Part shown: positions 1-9,550 of the stretch, piece after piece
Layout: each line of letters opens with the position of its first letter
How positions within the stretch are numbered: the stretch's first letter is position 1
Source of the DNA: Planctomycetota bacterium
GTDB taxonomy: Bacteria; Planctomycetota; Planctomycetia; Pirellulales; Thermoguttaceae
NCBI GenBank assembly: GCA_029550925.1
Contig: JAKPGL010000001.1
Span: 38,260-102,259, forward strand
Direction: 5' to 3'
Length of the DNA: 64,000 nt
The notes under the pieces: model-generated
Told to the model about the DNA's origin: nothing
Databases searched by the model: none
What the model saw: the letters and a program-made list of their open reading frames with translations, nothing else
Translations under genes and position numbers: made by a program

Positions 1-920
1 AAATTGCTGACAAAATGTACACTGCCATCTGCGAAGGCCACGAAGACGCCGCCGGTATGACAACTCCGAGGGGCAGCCTGGGCCGATACAGAACCGCCAG
101 CAGAATTGAAGCACCCCATGCAGTTCCGTTGGAGTGTGTCGGTCCCCGCGGCGCTAACGACTTGATCGCAATTGGCCAGGTCATCGTCGCCGAAAGCACA
201 GCTATTGGGTCGAACCACATAATTGGAGCCGTGCCGACAGACTCCGCTGGAGCCGCACAGCCCCATGGCCCACACGCCGCGGCGGTCCGTGGGGTGCAGG
301 CCGGCCCGCAGCTCGGCCACCATGATGGTATTGCTGGTTCCGTCGCGGATTTCCGAAAGCGAGATCGCCTGGTTCACATCCATAACACCCCGCTGCAAGT
401 TGTTGTTCCAGCCCGTCGTGCTGGCCGGATAATCGTTGAGCATGTTGGCGCCGTAGCAACCCCGCGCCCAATTGCCGCCGCTTTGGGAACACATCTGCCG
501 GGCAGAAGAATCGCTCGGACACATCATCACCGAGAGCATCGTGCCGCGCAGAGTGGAATGGACCGGATCGGAAATCGGCACGCCCCGCTGGAAACTGTTG
601 TACAAGCCGACTTGTTCCAGATACGGTAGGATGCAGATGACCCAGTTTTCGCGCAGGATAGCGCCGTCCCAGGGGCTTTCACTGCCTATCCTGGTAATGG
701 CGGGCGGGAAAGACTTCATGGCCGATTCGTAGTTCAGTAGGGCCAGGCCGATCTGTTTGAGGTTGTTTTGGCATTGGGCGCGTCGGGCGGCTTCTCGGGC
801 CGCCTGCACCGCCGGCAGTAGCAGGGCGATCAAAATCCCAATAATCGTGATAACCACGAGCAGCTCGACCAAGGTGAACGCATGTACTCTCTGCCCACGT
901 CCTTTTCCCATGCCTGCCAT
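1..920 (-). CDS. DUF1559 pilin-like secreted protein, 3' end outside window
   Basis: The open frame reads from an ATG at 920 to the window edge without a stop, so the C-terminal end is missing. A strong AGGAGGAGG ribosome site lies just upstream. The N-terminus has a short basic leader and the type IV pilin-like motif FTLVELLVV, followed by a hydrophobic helix and [20 protein letters not shown], the hallmark of planctomycete DUF1559 proteins. Near the window edge it carries [10 protein letters not shown], also typical of the family. Family knowledge suggests prepilin-peptidase processing and assembly or anchoring at the envelope; the actual role is unknown. It follows a lipoprotein gene by 17 bases, so the two are probably co-transcribed. 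It is a paralogue of the gene at 6907-8001. Confidence 0.9.
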   Translation of the reverse strand, partial: MAGMGKGRGQRVHAFTLVELLVVITIIGILIALLLPAVQAAREAARRAQCQNNLKQIGLALLNYESAMKSFPPAITRIGSESPWDGAILRENWVICILPYLEQVGLYNSFQRGVPISDPVHSTLRGTMLSVMMCPSDSSARQMCSQSGGNWARGCYGANMLNDYPASTTGWNNNLQRGVMDVNQAISLSEIRDGTSNTIMVAELRAGLHPTDRRGVWAMGLCGSSGVCRHGSNYVVRPNSCAFGDDDLANCDQVVSAAGTDTLQRNCMGCFNSAGGSVSAQAAPRSCHTGGVFVAFADGSVHFVSN

Positions 921-937
921 CTTCCACCTCCTCCTAA

Positions 938-1426
938 TTAGGGACTCTTTTTGATTTTCAGTTCAAAATAGTTTCGGCCGCCTTTTTCCACAGTAACTTC
1001 TAGCGGCGTGGTCGAAACATTCCAGTACGGCTTGGGCACAGCCGGGAGCGGCTGTTCCATGGCGTCCACGGCAAGGACGGTTACTTTATGTCGGCCAATA
1101 ATGGCACCGTCGCCGAACTGATAGGTGGTAAGCTCCGAAAACGAGCCGTCGGGTTTTAGTGTCCCTTGGGCGGCTGTGGGATGGGCCTGACCAACCGGGG
1201 CGGCATCTTGCGGAACAAAAGCAATCCGCACCTGGCCTCCTTGGGGGACCTGGATCGGGCTGCCGTCCTCATAGGTAACCTTGCCCTGCACCGGAGCCAA
1301 TCGAAACGGCGTATCCCCGCCGCAGCCGGCCCAGCCCACCAGAAGCAGCATCCCCACTAACCCACAGGCCGCCCTCCCACTACTTGGCCCAAAAACAACC
1401 GCCCCGATCCGATTGTCTCCATGCAT
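938..1426 (-). CDS. small secreted lipoprotein
   Basis: This encodes about 162 residues. The ATG at 1426 is preferred over an in-frame start 30 bases upstream because AAGGAG lies 7 bases before it. The N-terminus is a signal sequence ending in a lipobox (LLVGWAGC), so export and lipidation are expected. The mature part has a [11 protein letters not shown] stretch and later beta-rich segments such as [11 protein letters not shown], resembling the small transthyretin/carboxypeptidase-regulatory-like lipoproteins that accompany DUF1559 genes in planctomycetes. Function is unknown. It sits directly upstream of the partial DUF1559 gene with a 17-base gap, which suggests one transcript. Confidence 0.75.
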   Translation of the reverse strand: MHGDNRIGAVVFGPSSGRAACGLVGMLLLVGWAGCGGDTPFRLAPVQGKVTYEDGSPIQVPQGGQVRIAFVPQDAAPVGQAHPTAAQGTLKPDGSFSELTTYQFGDGAIIGRHKVTVLAVDAMEQPLPAVPKPYWNVSTTPLEVTVEKGGRNYFELKIKKSP

Positions 1427-1607
1427 CGGCAGTCTCCTTGGAGGATTATGAGCCAACCTCTCCGTCCCATCTGCCGCTAGTTGGCGGCGTCAGGGCACCC
1501 CCCGCACCCTCCGCCAGGTTCCAAGACAGTCGAACTAGGAGAACAAGGGGCGCTTAATCCGTGGGCCAGAGAGGTTCGCCCCGCTCCATCTCCGGTTGGC
1601 AAACCTT

Positions 1608-2060
1608 CTAGCTCCGACTCATCCGTCTCCGATTCTTTATATAATACCCGATTCCACCAAACAGGGCAAACCCTAGGGCCAAGCCAAAACCAGAAGGTTC
1701 CGGCACAAAGTTCACGTCGATCTCCCACAACGTGGTGGCATGATAAGGAGATACCGGCGAAGGACGCAGCACAAGCCGAAGTGTGTCAAACGGCGCTACC
1801 GGCACGGTAAAGTTGCTCAGCCGAATCTGGGCGCCTACCCCGGCAGCCACCGTGGTATCTTTGTCGGAGAAAAGCATCTGGAAGCTGTTGTGGTCGTTGG
1901 ACATTCCATAAAGAAGATCAAAGTCCCAGTATCGCCGATCATCGCCCGCCCCGTAAATCGTGATCGTAATGTCGCTTAAGGGGCGGTTCATCGAATAGGC
2001 CTGGATCCCCGTTTGTGCAGGAATCCGGGGTTCCTGCATTCCGCTGAGATATGAAAACAC
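1608..2060 (-). pseudogene. 5'-truncated PEP-CTERM protein remnant
   Basis: The C-terminal part is a clear PEP-CTERM sorting signal: VPEPSG, a hydrophobic helix, and a basic end (KNRRRMSRS). The upstream portion is a beta-rich segment of roughly 90 residues with no signal peptide, although PEP-CTERM proteins are exported. The first ~20 codons of the open frame (IPAQTGIQ) translate a dispersed palindromic repeat found elsewhere in the window, so the true 5' end appears to have been lost where that repeat sits. An ATG at 1991 is the first start after the repeat, without a signal sequence. I infer a decayed gene; a short cytoplasmic product cannot be excluded. Confidence 0.55.
1995..2036. repeat. 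degenerate copy of dispersed REP-like repeat
   Basis: This contains TGGATCCCCGTTT, shared exactly with the copy at 57631-57690, plus a GGAATCC arm. It lies at the 5' edge of the truncated PEP-CTERM frame. Other family members are at 59068-59097 and 63977-64000. Confidence 0.5.
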
Positions 2061-2177
2061 TGATGAGGCCCGAACAGGCCGTTTTTTTCAATTCCTCTTC
2101 TACTCGAAGGATTGTCTGTACACCACACGAACAACCGAGAGACCTTTTCCGAGGACTTGATAGCAGGCAACCGCAAC

Positions 2178-3797
2178 CTAAAACCGCCGGAGATAAATAT
2201 CTTTAAACTGCACGCGCATGGGCGGGCCGACGTGCACCTGCAAGCCCAGCCAGCCGTGCTGCGGCCGCTTCGGGTCCTGGTCTTCCGTCACCTCACCCAT
2301 GACCACATCATTGATCTTTAGCACGATATGGCCGCCGCGGGCAATGATCGTATATTCATTCCACTCCTTCGACCGAACCACCTGGAGCAACTTGGCCGGG
2401 TCGCCCACCGACCCGATCACCTCCTTTTTGCCGGTCTGGTCGATCCGCACCTTTTCCCCGCGGTCGGCCACGACTCCGCGGACCGGGTATTCTATCAAAA
2501 CGCCGATCCATCGGCCCGATGCGTCGAAGTCGGCCTGAGGCCCGATCAGCAGATCGCCCTCGGTCTTGCCCGGCGGCCGCTTCTGCGCCCGAAAATAGAT
2601 GCCCGAATTGCCGCTTTCCAACCGAAATTTCGCCCGCAGTTCAAAGTCCTCCACCTGGTCCTTCCAGACGAGAAACTGGTTTCCTTTCAAAGGTTTGTCG
2701 GGTCTGGTTTGGCCGGTGATGGCCCCGTCTTCGACGGTCCAGATTTCCGGATCGCCCTGCCAACCGGCTAGCGTCTTGCCGTCGAAAAGCCGGACAAACC
2801 CCGGCAACTCTGGCGCCGGCTCTCGCCCGGGGATATTGGTGCGAGTTGGCCGGGTGGGCCGAGGTTCTGCCGGCGCCTGCAAATCGCCACAAGCCCACTG
2901 AATCGCATCCAGATAAAATCGGAGCATCTGGGGATTGGAGTAAATCTGGCTCATGTGGCCGAAACTGGTAACAAAGACCCGTCCCTGGCCGTAAAGTTTT
3001 ACCCAGGCCAGGGCGAAATCGTCGTCTTTTCGATGGATCCAGCGGGCGCCCATGTTGGTGGTGGCAGGGTCAATGGACAAAAGTACCCGCAACTTCGACC
3101 GATCATACGGCGGGCCGTATTCGTAGATTTCGTCGGCGATCCGAAAATCCTTGCCGCCAAAGGCCGCCAAAAGCGGATGGCCCGGCTCCTCCACCGTTAC
3201 TCCCACCTCCTCGGTCCACGGATGGCCGGTAAACGTAGCCCCGAACAGTTCGGTAAACTCCGGCCAATGCCGATTGGCGGCCACGGCATAATGAATGCAC
3301 ACCACCCCTTTGCCGCCGGCAATAAACTCCAAAAAACCTTGCCGAAGTCGCTTTTCGATGGCCTCTTTGTCGGTCCCCAATGCTCGGAGGGCCGGTTTCT
3401 GGAGGTCCTCGTCGGTCGGCGTGATCCAAGGCCCAGAGGCGTTATTCAACACGATGGCATCGAACCGGGCCAGGCTTTCCGGCGTCATCAGGGCCAGATC
3501 GTCGCTCACTACCGGTTCGTACGCCTTGGTGGTTTCGCCCAGGATGCGGAAGGCGGCTTCGCCGTAGGGAATGCAATAACCTTTGTGGGGGTCTTTGGGC
3601 ATAAGATGCGGCGGGGTATTCCAGATAAGCACCCGGCGGGGCCGTTGCGGCGTAGCCTGCGCCCGAACCTGCTCAGCCGCCTGCCGAATCAACTTTTCAT
3701 GATGCGGCGGGATCGGCTGCCCACCGGCCCGATCCGCCCCCACACCTGTCTCTAGAAAAACCCATAGGCCCAGAACCCATAAACTCGCTTTGCGCAT
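2178..3797 (-). CDS. secreted ThuA-like + DUF1080 (3-keto-disaccharide hydrolase-like) fusion
   Basis: This encodes 539 residues with an N-terminal signal peptide. Residues ~55-300 look like a ThuA / glutamine-amidotransferase-like trehalose-utilisation domain (RRVLIWNTPPH start, later GRVFVTSFGHMSQ). Residues ~332-539 form a DUF1080 concanavalin-like domain beginning FVRLFDGKTLAGWQ with EDGAITGQT and FRLESGNSGIYFR. DUF1080 members include 3-keto-glycoside hydrolases, so an exported role in sugar breakdown or binding is a family-based inference. AGGAG lies 9 bases before the ATG. The upstream Gfo/Idh/MocA gene ends 83 bases away on the same strand, consistent with an operon pairing an oxidoreductase with a keto-sugar lyase/hydrolase. 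Confidence 0.85.
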   Translation of the reverse strand: MRKASLWVLGLWVFLETGVGADRAGGQPIPPHHEKLIRQAAEQVRAQATPQRPRRVLIWNTPPHLMPKDPHKGYCIPYGEAAFRILGETTKAYEPVVSDDLALMTPESLARFDAIVLNNASGPWITPTDEDLQKPALRALGTDKEAIEKRLRQGFLEFIAGGKGVVCIHYAVAANRHWPEFTELFGATFTGHPWTEEVGVTVEEPGHPLLAAFGGKDFRIADEIYEYGPPYDRSKLRVLLSIDPATTNMGARWIHRKDDDFALAWVKLYGQGRVFVTSFGHMSQIYSNPQMLRFYLDAIQWACGDLQAPAEPRPTRPTRTNIPGREPAPELPGFVRLFDGKTLAGWQGDPEIWTVEDGAITGQTRPDKPLKGNQFLVWKDQVEDFELRAKFRLESGNSGIYFRAQKRPPGKTEGDLLIGPQADFDASGRWIGVLIEYPVRGVVADRGEKVRIDQTGKKEVIGSVGDPAKLLQVVRSKEWNEYTIIARGGHIVLKINDVVMGEVTEDQDPKRPQHGWLGLQVHVGPPMRVQFKDIYLRRF

Positions 3798-3880
3798 CGC
3801 TCAGTCTCCTAGAGCAGAAGGGACACGAACATGGAACTACCTTTGCCGAAAGGGATTCCTTCGGTTGGTATGGGCCAGGT

Positions 3881-5428
3881 TTACAGGGTCCAGCCCGGCC
3901 GGTACTGGCTGCGGAGCAGCCGGTCGGCTTCCGGCAGGTTGGTGATTTTCATTGCCAGCGGATCATATTCGATGGGTTCTTCAAACTGGGTGGCAATATT
4001 GCCCAGCATCAGGAATTCGTTTAGCGCCGCCGCGTAGTCGAACTGGCTCCAAGGGGCAGGCCCACCCCGGCAAGCAGCCAACCAATCCTGTTCCGGCCCC
4101 CGGGACGACGGCACCGTCTCCGGCCGATCGCACTGCACGCCGGCAAACCGATCCGCCGGCAAAAGCCGAAACGTAGCATTATGTCCAGTTGTATGGATGG
4201 TCCCCTTCTCGCCGACGATCAGCGCCCCGGCAAAATGCCAGAGATTCCGCTGTTTTTCCGGGGCGTCTTGCACGATGGGTTTCAAGAACTCCTCCAGGCC
4301 GGGCGCCGGGCCGTTGTACCACTGGAAGGTAATCGGGGGCCATTTGCCCCGGGCAGGGATTTGCCAGGAGATTTTTTCCCACCGGGGGAAAGAAAGGCGA
4401 TTGATGCCAGAGGTTTCCGCCCGAGCGCGTATTTTCGGTCCTGAGCTGGACGGCGGCATCTGACCCGCCGTTGCGGAACTCGACTTGCCTGCCGACGCCG
4501 AACCCGACTCGGCCGACCAAAGCGTATGCACCTCCAGGGCCATGAAGGCCAGGTTGGCCGTGTGCGAGGCCCAATTGCCCAACTGCCCGGTGCCAAACTC
4601 CCGCCAGAGGTTCCGGTGGAGCCAATCGGGATGGAACGGTCGGGCTTGGGCCGGGCCAAGCCAAAGGTCCCAGTCCAGATGGTTTGGTACGGGGACTTCG
4701 CCTTTGGGGGGTTCACGTCGGTCGGCCCCGCCGCCGTCGTTCCAGATATGGACCTCTCGGATTTGACCCAGCAGGCCGCTTCGGATCAGTTCCAAGGCCC
4801 GGCGGAACGGCCCGCTATAGGTCCCCTGGTTGCCCATGGCGGTGGCTACCTTGTATTGCCGGGCCAGCTCCCGAAGGCTGCGGGATTCGTGCAGCGTGCG
4901 GGTGAGCGGCTTTTCACAGAAGATATGTTTACCGGCCCGGATCGCCGCCGCACTGGCCACGGCATGGGTGTGGTCCGGCGTGGCCACCACGACAGCGTCG
5001 ATTTTACCACCTATTTCCTTGAGCATTTTGCGGAAGTCGGCAAAGGTGGGTGGCCGGTGCTCGACCAGACGGCGATAAATCTCTGCAGCCTGGCGCTCCC
5101 AGGCATGTTGAGAGTCGGCCCATCGGCGACCGGTTTCCTCCCAGAATCGGAAGGCCTCTTCTAGTTTCAGTTGGTTGACATCGCAGAGGGCGACGACATC
5201 GGCCATTTTGGGGATGGTTTCGACGAACCATCGTCCGCGGCCGCCCACGCCGATCAGGGCTACCGGCACTTTTTCGTTGGCCCCGTAGGCCCGGAGCAGT
5301 CGCGCAGGCAAAACCGCCCAGCCGACACCTGCCCCAACCACCCGACCTAAACCCCTTTTTGCCAGGCCGGCCAGGGCCGCCCCACCACCCGCCTGCAACA
5401 ACCGCCGCCGTGTGAACTTCCCGCTCAT
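3881..5428 (-). CDS. Tat-exported Gfo/Idh/MocA family oxidoreductase
   Basis: This encodes 515 residues. The N-terminus has a twin-arginine signal (TRRRLLQAGGGAALAGLA), so folded export with bound NAD(P) is expected. A Rossmann start (VPVALIGVGGRGRW) follows near residue 55, then VVATPDHTH and the family hallmark FCEKPLT. The C-terminal half is the alpha/beta substrate domain; one segment (SAGKSSSATAGQMPPSSSG) is low-complexity. An AAAGGAGGT ribosome site precedes the ATG. It is followed by the ThuA/DUF1080 gene, suggesting a joint periplasmic sugar oxidation/3-keto-sugar route; the specific substrate cannot be read from sequence. Confidence 0.88.
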   Translation of the reverse strand: MSGKFTRRRLLQAGGGAALAGLAKRGLGRVVGAGVGWAVLPARLLRAYGANEKVPVALIGVGGRGRWFVETIPKMADVVALCDVNQLKLEEAFRFWEETGRRWADSQHAWERQAAEIYRRLVEHRPPTFADFRKMLKEIGGKIDAVVVATPDHTHAVASAAAIRAGKHIFCEKPLTRTLHESRSLRELARQYKVATAMGNQGTYSGPFRRALELIRSGLLGQIREVHIWNDGGGADRREPPKGEVPVPNHLDWDLWLGPAQARPFHPDWLHRNLWREFGTGQLGNWASHTANLAFMALEVHTLWSAESGSASAGKSSSATAGQMPPSSSGPKIRARAETSGINRLSFPRWEKISWQIPARGKWPPITFQWYNGPAPGLEEFLKPIVQDAPEKQRNLWHFAGALIVGEKGTIHTTGHNATFRLLPADRFAGVQCDRPETVPSSRGPEQDWLAACRGGPAPWSQFDYAAALNEFLMLGNIATQFEEPIEYDPLAMKITNLPEADRLLRSQYRPGWTL

Positions 5429-5615
5429 GGCAGACCTCCTTTGTAGAGGGAAATTGGAAAAAGACTATTTCCGGGAGAATTCTTTGGTTGAAGAAGGAGG
5501 TAGGGGGGGTTGGTTTTCCGGCTTCCGGGAACATCCCTTTGGCTTATCATAGCGGACTGGCCCTGCCCCAGGCAACCGCCCGCTTCTGTCGCCCGATTTT
5601 TTCCATGCCGAATAG

Positions 5616-5643
5616 TTGCAATAGGCCTTTCGGAGGGTACAAT
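5616..5643 (+). promoter_or_regulatory. candidate sigma-70-type promoter for the 5707 gene
   Basis: A -35-like TTGCAA and a -10-like TACAAT are separated by 16 bases, with the next gene starting 63 bases downstream on the same strand. This is motif reading only. Confidence 0.5.
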
Positions 5644-5706
5644 CAAAAACGTCGGGATGTTCGATGCTTGTCTGGCTGGTCTTCTGTTTTGGGAAAGGGT
5701 GGGACG

Positions 5707-6861
5707 ATGGCAGCTCGGCAAACGATCTGGCGGGTTGGGGGGATGGCTCTTCTGGTGCTGTTTTGTCTGCGAAGCGCTTCGGCGGAAATCATTGGCCCGG
5801 CCTTGATCAACCGAACCAATGTGGATACGGCCGCCAATTACATGTTCCTTTACGATAACGGCACGGCCACGCCTGGATTTACCCATTGGGGCACTGTTAC
5901 CTCCTGGGCCTTTTACAACGATAACGGCCCGGCTCAAGGCGGCCGGCAGATCGAACCGGTCATCTTGAAAAAGACCGGCACGGACAGTTGGATTATTACC
6001 GGCGTGGGTCAGCCGATCACCACCCCGGCCAACATGACCGGAGTGCAAACATTTCCCTTTATCCTGGCTTCGGGCAGCTCGGTGGTAGGACCAGGATATA
6101 CATTTGCACATAGGGATTTAAATAATCCGGGGAGTATCGAATATGACTTTACCTCTCCTGGCACCCACCGCTATTTAGGCCGGGGCAGTAATGCAGATAT
6201 GGTGGGCGATGTCCTCACAGGGTTTTCCTCGGCGGGCCGAATTTATTCCGTCCAATTTACTACCCAGAACCAGCCGATGGTCCAGATCGGCAATCCGCTT
6301 ATCAACCGGGCTGATGATGACGGCTCCGGCGGGATTTTCATCCATACTCAGGAGTTTTCTTTCTGGGCGCCGGTGGTCGAATGGGCCTTCTATGATAATG
6401 ACGCTTTCTCTCCCGATCGGCAAATTACGCCGCTCATCCTAGAGAAGGTCGGCAACAATTATATCATCCGGGGCATCGGCCGGACACGAACCACCACCGA
6501 ACTCGGGGAACAACATTACATGTTTGACGTGGTTGCTGGCAGTAATCTACTCGGGCCGGGCTATTACTTCGGCTGGTGGAGCGGGGCGTGGGATGGGGCG
6601 CCTACGTCTTCTAACGCCGGGGTGATTGATTTCGACACGCTTGCCGGCGGCACGCTGGGAATTCTCTGGTTCAGTAGCCCTGGAAACTTTGGCCTCGGGA
6701 GTCAGCTTACGGCCACCGGTCAGGGGGGCACAGGCGGTTTCTTTCCCCGGATGTATTCGGTAGAGGTTACTTTAGCGGTTCCTGAACCGGCTAGCGCCCT
6801 GCTGGCTGGTCTGGCCCTGGTAGGTTTGGTATCTCTGCACCGTCGGTTTCGCTCCAGGTGA
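5707..6861 (+). CDS. PEP-CTERM protein with two internal repeats
   Basis: This encodes about 384 residues. The ATG at 5707 is chosen because it opens a good signal peptide (MAARQTIWRVGGMALLVLF, cleavage near SASA); the open frame extends further upstream without a signal. Two ~165-residue modules are visible: each starts LINR, carries a WAFYDND/WAFYNDN core, then RQI(E/T)P(V/L)ILxK, and a GPGYxF end. The C-terminus is a PEP-CTERM signal (VPEPASALLAG, helix, HRRFRSR). Family knowledge suggests export and exosortase-dependent surface anchoring, although no exosortase is in this window. It is followed 45 bases later by a DUF1559 gene on the same strand. Confidence 0.82.
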   Translation: MAARQTIWRVGGMALLVLFCLRSASAEIIGPALINRTNVDTAANYMFLYDNGTATPGFTHWGTVTSWAFYNDNGPAQGGRQIEPVILKKTGTDSWIITGVGQPITTPANMTGVQTFPFILASGSSVVGPGYTFAHRDLNNPGSIEYDFTSPGTHRYLGRGSNADMVGDVLTGFSSAGRIYSVQFTTQNQPMVQIGNPLINRADDDGSGGIFIHTQEFSFWAPVVEWAFYDNDAFSPDRQITPLILEKVGNNYIIRGIGRTRTTTELGEQHYMFDVVAGSNLLGPGYYFGWWSGAWDGAPTSSNAGVIDFDTLAGGTLGILWFSSPGNFGLGSQLTATGQGGTGGFFPRMYSVEVTLAVPEPASALLAGLALVGLVSLHRRFRSR

Positions 6862-6906
6862 AGATTCCGCCGTTCAAGGAAGTCTTTTTTCCACAGGAGG
6901 GTTCCG

Positions 6907-8001
6907 ATGGGGAGGATGCTCTTTTTTCGGGCGCCGGATCGCTCTGGCCAATCTGGTTTTTCTCATCGGCCCGATTTGAGCTATGGAAGGACGCTGCAAA
7001 CATGGACCGGTGGGAGGGCTATCCTATGCCGGCCGGTGGTACATGGTTTCACGCTCGTGGAGCTTTTGGTCGTTATTGCGATTATTGGCATTTTGATTGC
7101 CCTGCTTCTGCCGGCGGTGCAGGCGGCCCGGGAGGCAGCCCGCCGGATGCAGTGCTCCAACAACCTCAAACAGATCGGCCTGGCCCTGCACAATTATCAT
7201 ACCGCCATGAAGACGCTGCCGTTCGGCTGCGCCAATTGGGACGGCGTGGTGGTCGATCCGGTTACCGGCCGGCGGTCCTACGGCGGTACGTGGGCGGCTA
7301 TGATCCTCCCCTATATCGAACAGCAGGGGCTCTACAGCCTGTTTGATTTCCGGATCCACATGAAGGATCAAAAGCCGGAAGCGCTAACGGCCGTGGTCGC
7401 CACCTATATTTGCCCGAGCGATCCAGCCTCGTCCAATCCGATTTTCACTCTCCCGAGCGGCAGTTGCCAGGCGGGCAGCAGCAACCCGACGGCTTCGTTG
7501 GGGCTGTGGTATCCGGGCTCGATCGGGCCGACCTTTATGGATTATGGGCCGTTCTGCCCGCTGGCTAAAAAACCTTGGACCTGCACCGATCCGGAGAGTT
7601 ATTGCAGCCAAGGGTGCAACTTTGGGTCCAGCAATCCGCCGGGCAATTCGGTGGGCATGTTCGGCCGATGGGCGCGGAGCTTCCGGTTTGAGGATTGCAC
7701 CGACGGCCTAAGCCATACCTTCATGAACGGCGAAACCCTCCCGAAACATTGCTGCTGGATGCGGGCCTACAATTCCAACTTTCCGGTAACCGGGACGAGC
7801 ATTCCGCTCAATACGAAGGAATCGAAAGAGGATGGGTCGGAATGGTACCGGACCTGTGGGTTCAAGAGCCAACATCCGGGCGGGGCCAACTTCCTGATGG
7901 CCGACGGCAGCGTCCATTTTGTCTCCGAGGCCATCGACTATAAACTCTACAACGAGCTGGGCACCCGGGCCGGCGGGGAACCAGTCCGATTGCCGGAGTA
8001 A
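6907..8001 (+). CDS. DUF1559 pilin-like secreted protein
   Basis: This encodes 364 residues. AGGAGGG precedes the ATG at 6907. The prepilin motif [19 protein letters not shown] is followed by [20 protein letters not shown], and the C-terminal region has [14 protein letters not shown], giving a complete DUF1559 protein. The leader before the glycine is about 47 residues, far longer than the usual 6-25, so the true start may lie further in or the leader may be unusual. The 5' coding region is nearly identical to the inverted paralogue at 1-920. It probably forms an envelope-associated pseudopilin-like protein; its function is unknown. Confidence 0.88.
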   Translation: MGRMLFFRAPDRSGQSGFSHRPDLSYGRTLQTWTGGRAILCRPVVHGFTLVELLVVIAIIGILIALLLPAVQAAREAARRMQCSNNLKQIGLALHNYHTAMKTLPFGCANWDGVVVDPVTGRRSYGGTWAAMILPYIEQQGLYSLFDFRIHMKDQKPEALTAVVATYICPSDPASSNPIFTLPSGSCQAGSSNPTASLGLWYPGSIGPTFMDYGPFCPLAKKPWTCTDPESYCSQGCNFGSSNPPGNSVGMFGRWARSFRFEDCTDGLSHTFMNGETLPKHCCWMRAYNSNFPVTGTSIPLNTKESKEDGSEWYRTCGFKSQHPGGANFLMADGSVHFVSEAIDYKLYNELGTRAGGEPVRLPE

Positions 8002-8129
8002 CGCCGCCGCTGCTGTTTCGCTGGCGGCCGTAATCTCTTCGGAAGACTGAACACCGGGGATTGTCTTCCCATCGGGAGAAGGTATAAAGAAATTTTCCAC
8101 CTTTCGGAAATTGTTGAGGATAATAGCCT

Positions 8130-9398
8130 ATGTCAAAGCCGATCTGTCCTCCCTTTGTTATGATACGCACGGAGATCGCGGGCGTTTCTGTCGGCCGATT
8201 GGCCGAGCAGTTTGGTACGCCGGTGTTTGTCTATGATACGGCGTGGATGCTGCGGCGTTTGGAGGATTTACGCCGGTTCGACTGCGTGCGGTACGCCATG
8301 AAGGCCTGCTCGAATGGGGCGGTGCTGGATTTGCTGCGTCGGCATGGAGCGCTGGTCGATTGTGTGAGCGCCGGCGAGGTGCGACGGGCCTTACGGGCTG
8401 GCTACCCTGCCCAAGGCGATCCGCCGCCGATCGTCTATACGGCCGACATTTTCGACCGAGAGTCGCTGGCCTTGGTGGTCGAGCAAAACATCCACGTCAA
8501 TTGCGGCTCCCCGGACATGATCCGCCAATATGGGGCATTGGCGCCGGGACGAGAGATTACGCTGCGGATCAACCCCGGATTTGGGCATGGGCATCATTTG
8601 AAGACCAATACCGGCGGCGAGCGTTCCAAGCATGGCATTTGGCACGAACAGCTTGGGCAGTGTCTGGAAGAGGCGGCCCGGTTCGGGCTTCAGGTTACGG
8701 GGCTGCACATGCACATTGGCTCCGGGACGGATTTGGAGCATTTGGCCCAGGTGTGCGGTGCCATGGAAAAAGCGGTGTTGCAAGTCGGCGCCGGTATCCG
8801 GTCCATTAGCGGCGGCGGCGGGCTGCCGATTCCCTACACCCCCGAACAACAGTATGTGGATTTGGACGAGTATTACCGGCTCTGGGACAGCACGCGCCAG
8901 CGACTCCAACAGGCACTAGGTCATCCGATTCGGTTGGAAATCGAGCCGGGGCGATTCCTTGTGGCCGAGGCCGGGTACCTGATCACTGAAATCCGGGCGG
9001 TCAAACAGCAGGGCGGTTTTACGTTTTATTTGGTGGATGCGGGTTTCAATAATCTGGCCCGGCCGATCCTGTACGGAGCCTATCATCCGATTTCCATCTG
9101 TCCGGCGGACGGGAACCTCCATCGACCGGAGATCGAGGCGATTGTGGGGGGGCCGTTGTGCGAATCGGGAGACATTTTCACCCAGCAAGAAGGGGGCGTG
9201 GTAACACCACGTCGGCTGCCGAAAGCCCAAGTCGGAGATTGGCTGATTCTGGAACGCGCCGGCGCTTACGGCTTTGTCATGGGGTCGAACTACAACAGTA
9301 AACCGTTGGCGCCTGAGGTGCTCATCCAGGACGGCCAAGCCCGCCTCGTTCGCCGCCGACAGACGTTCGACGACCTCATTCGGGAAGAAATGGGGTAA
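8130..9398 (+). CDS. lysA: diaminopimelate decarboxylase
   Basis: This encodes 422 residues, the usual length for LysA, a PLP-dependent fold-III decarboxylase that converts meso-diaminopimelate to lysine. The PLP lysine lies in RYAMKACSN near residue 60. The glycine loop and metal/PLP region HMHIGSGTD, EPGRFLVAEAG, and the C-terminal catalytic motif GPLCESGDIF are all present, the last favouring diaminopimelate over ornithine/arginine decarboxylases. A GAGGAT element precedes the ATG. It stands alone among unrelated genes, with no other lysine pathway gene next to it. A carboxynorspermidine-type paralogue is less likely given CESGD. Confidence 0.9.
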   Translation: MSKPICPPFVMIRTEIAGVSVGRLAEQFGTPVFVYDTAWMLRRLEDLRRFDCVRYAMKACSNGAVLDLLRRHGALVDCVSAGEVRRALRAGYPAQGDPPPIVYTADIFDRESLALVVEQNIHVNCGSPDMIRQYGALAPGREITLRINPGFGHGHHLKTNTGGERSKHGIWHEQLGQCLEEAARFGLQVTGLHMHIGSGTDLEHLAQVCGAMEKAVLQVGAGIRSISGGGGLPIPYTPEQQYVDLDEYYRLWDSTRQRLQQALGHPIRLEIEPGRFLVAEAGYLITEIRAVKQQGGFTFYLVDAGFNNLARPILYGAYHPISICPADGNLHRPEIEAIVGGPLCESGDIFTQQEGGVVTPRRLPKAQVGDWLILERAGAYGFVMGSNYNSKPLAPEVLIQDGQARLVRRRQTFDDLIREEMG

Positions 9399-9550
9399 TC
9401 CTTCGTCCGTTGGAAGGAATGGCAATCCAGGATGGTTGTTTTCCCGGGAATGCGGCCGGACCAGTCTTCGTGCTTGGGCGGAAATGTTCCTGAAGGGGGT
9501 GGGGGAGTGGGGGAGGCAAAATGGGTCGAGGTGGGTTAGAATAGATAGGC

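Noticed and set aside
15..629. Long plus-strand open frame over the start of the window
   Set aside because: It is antisense to the DUF1559 gene, whose reading frame has the pilin motif and DGSVHF signature.
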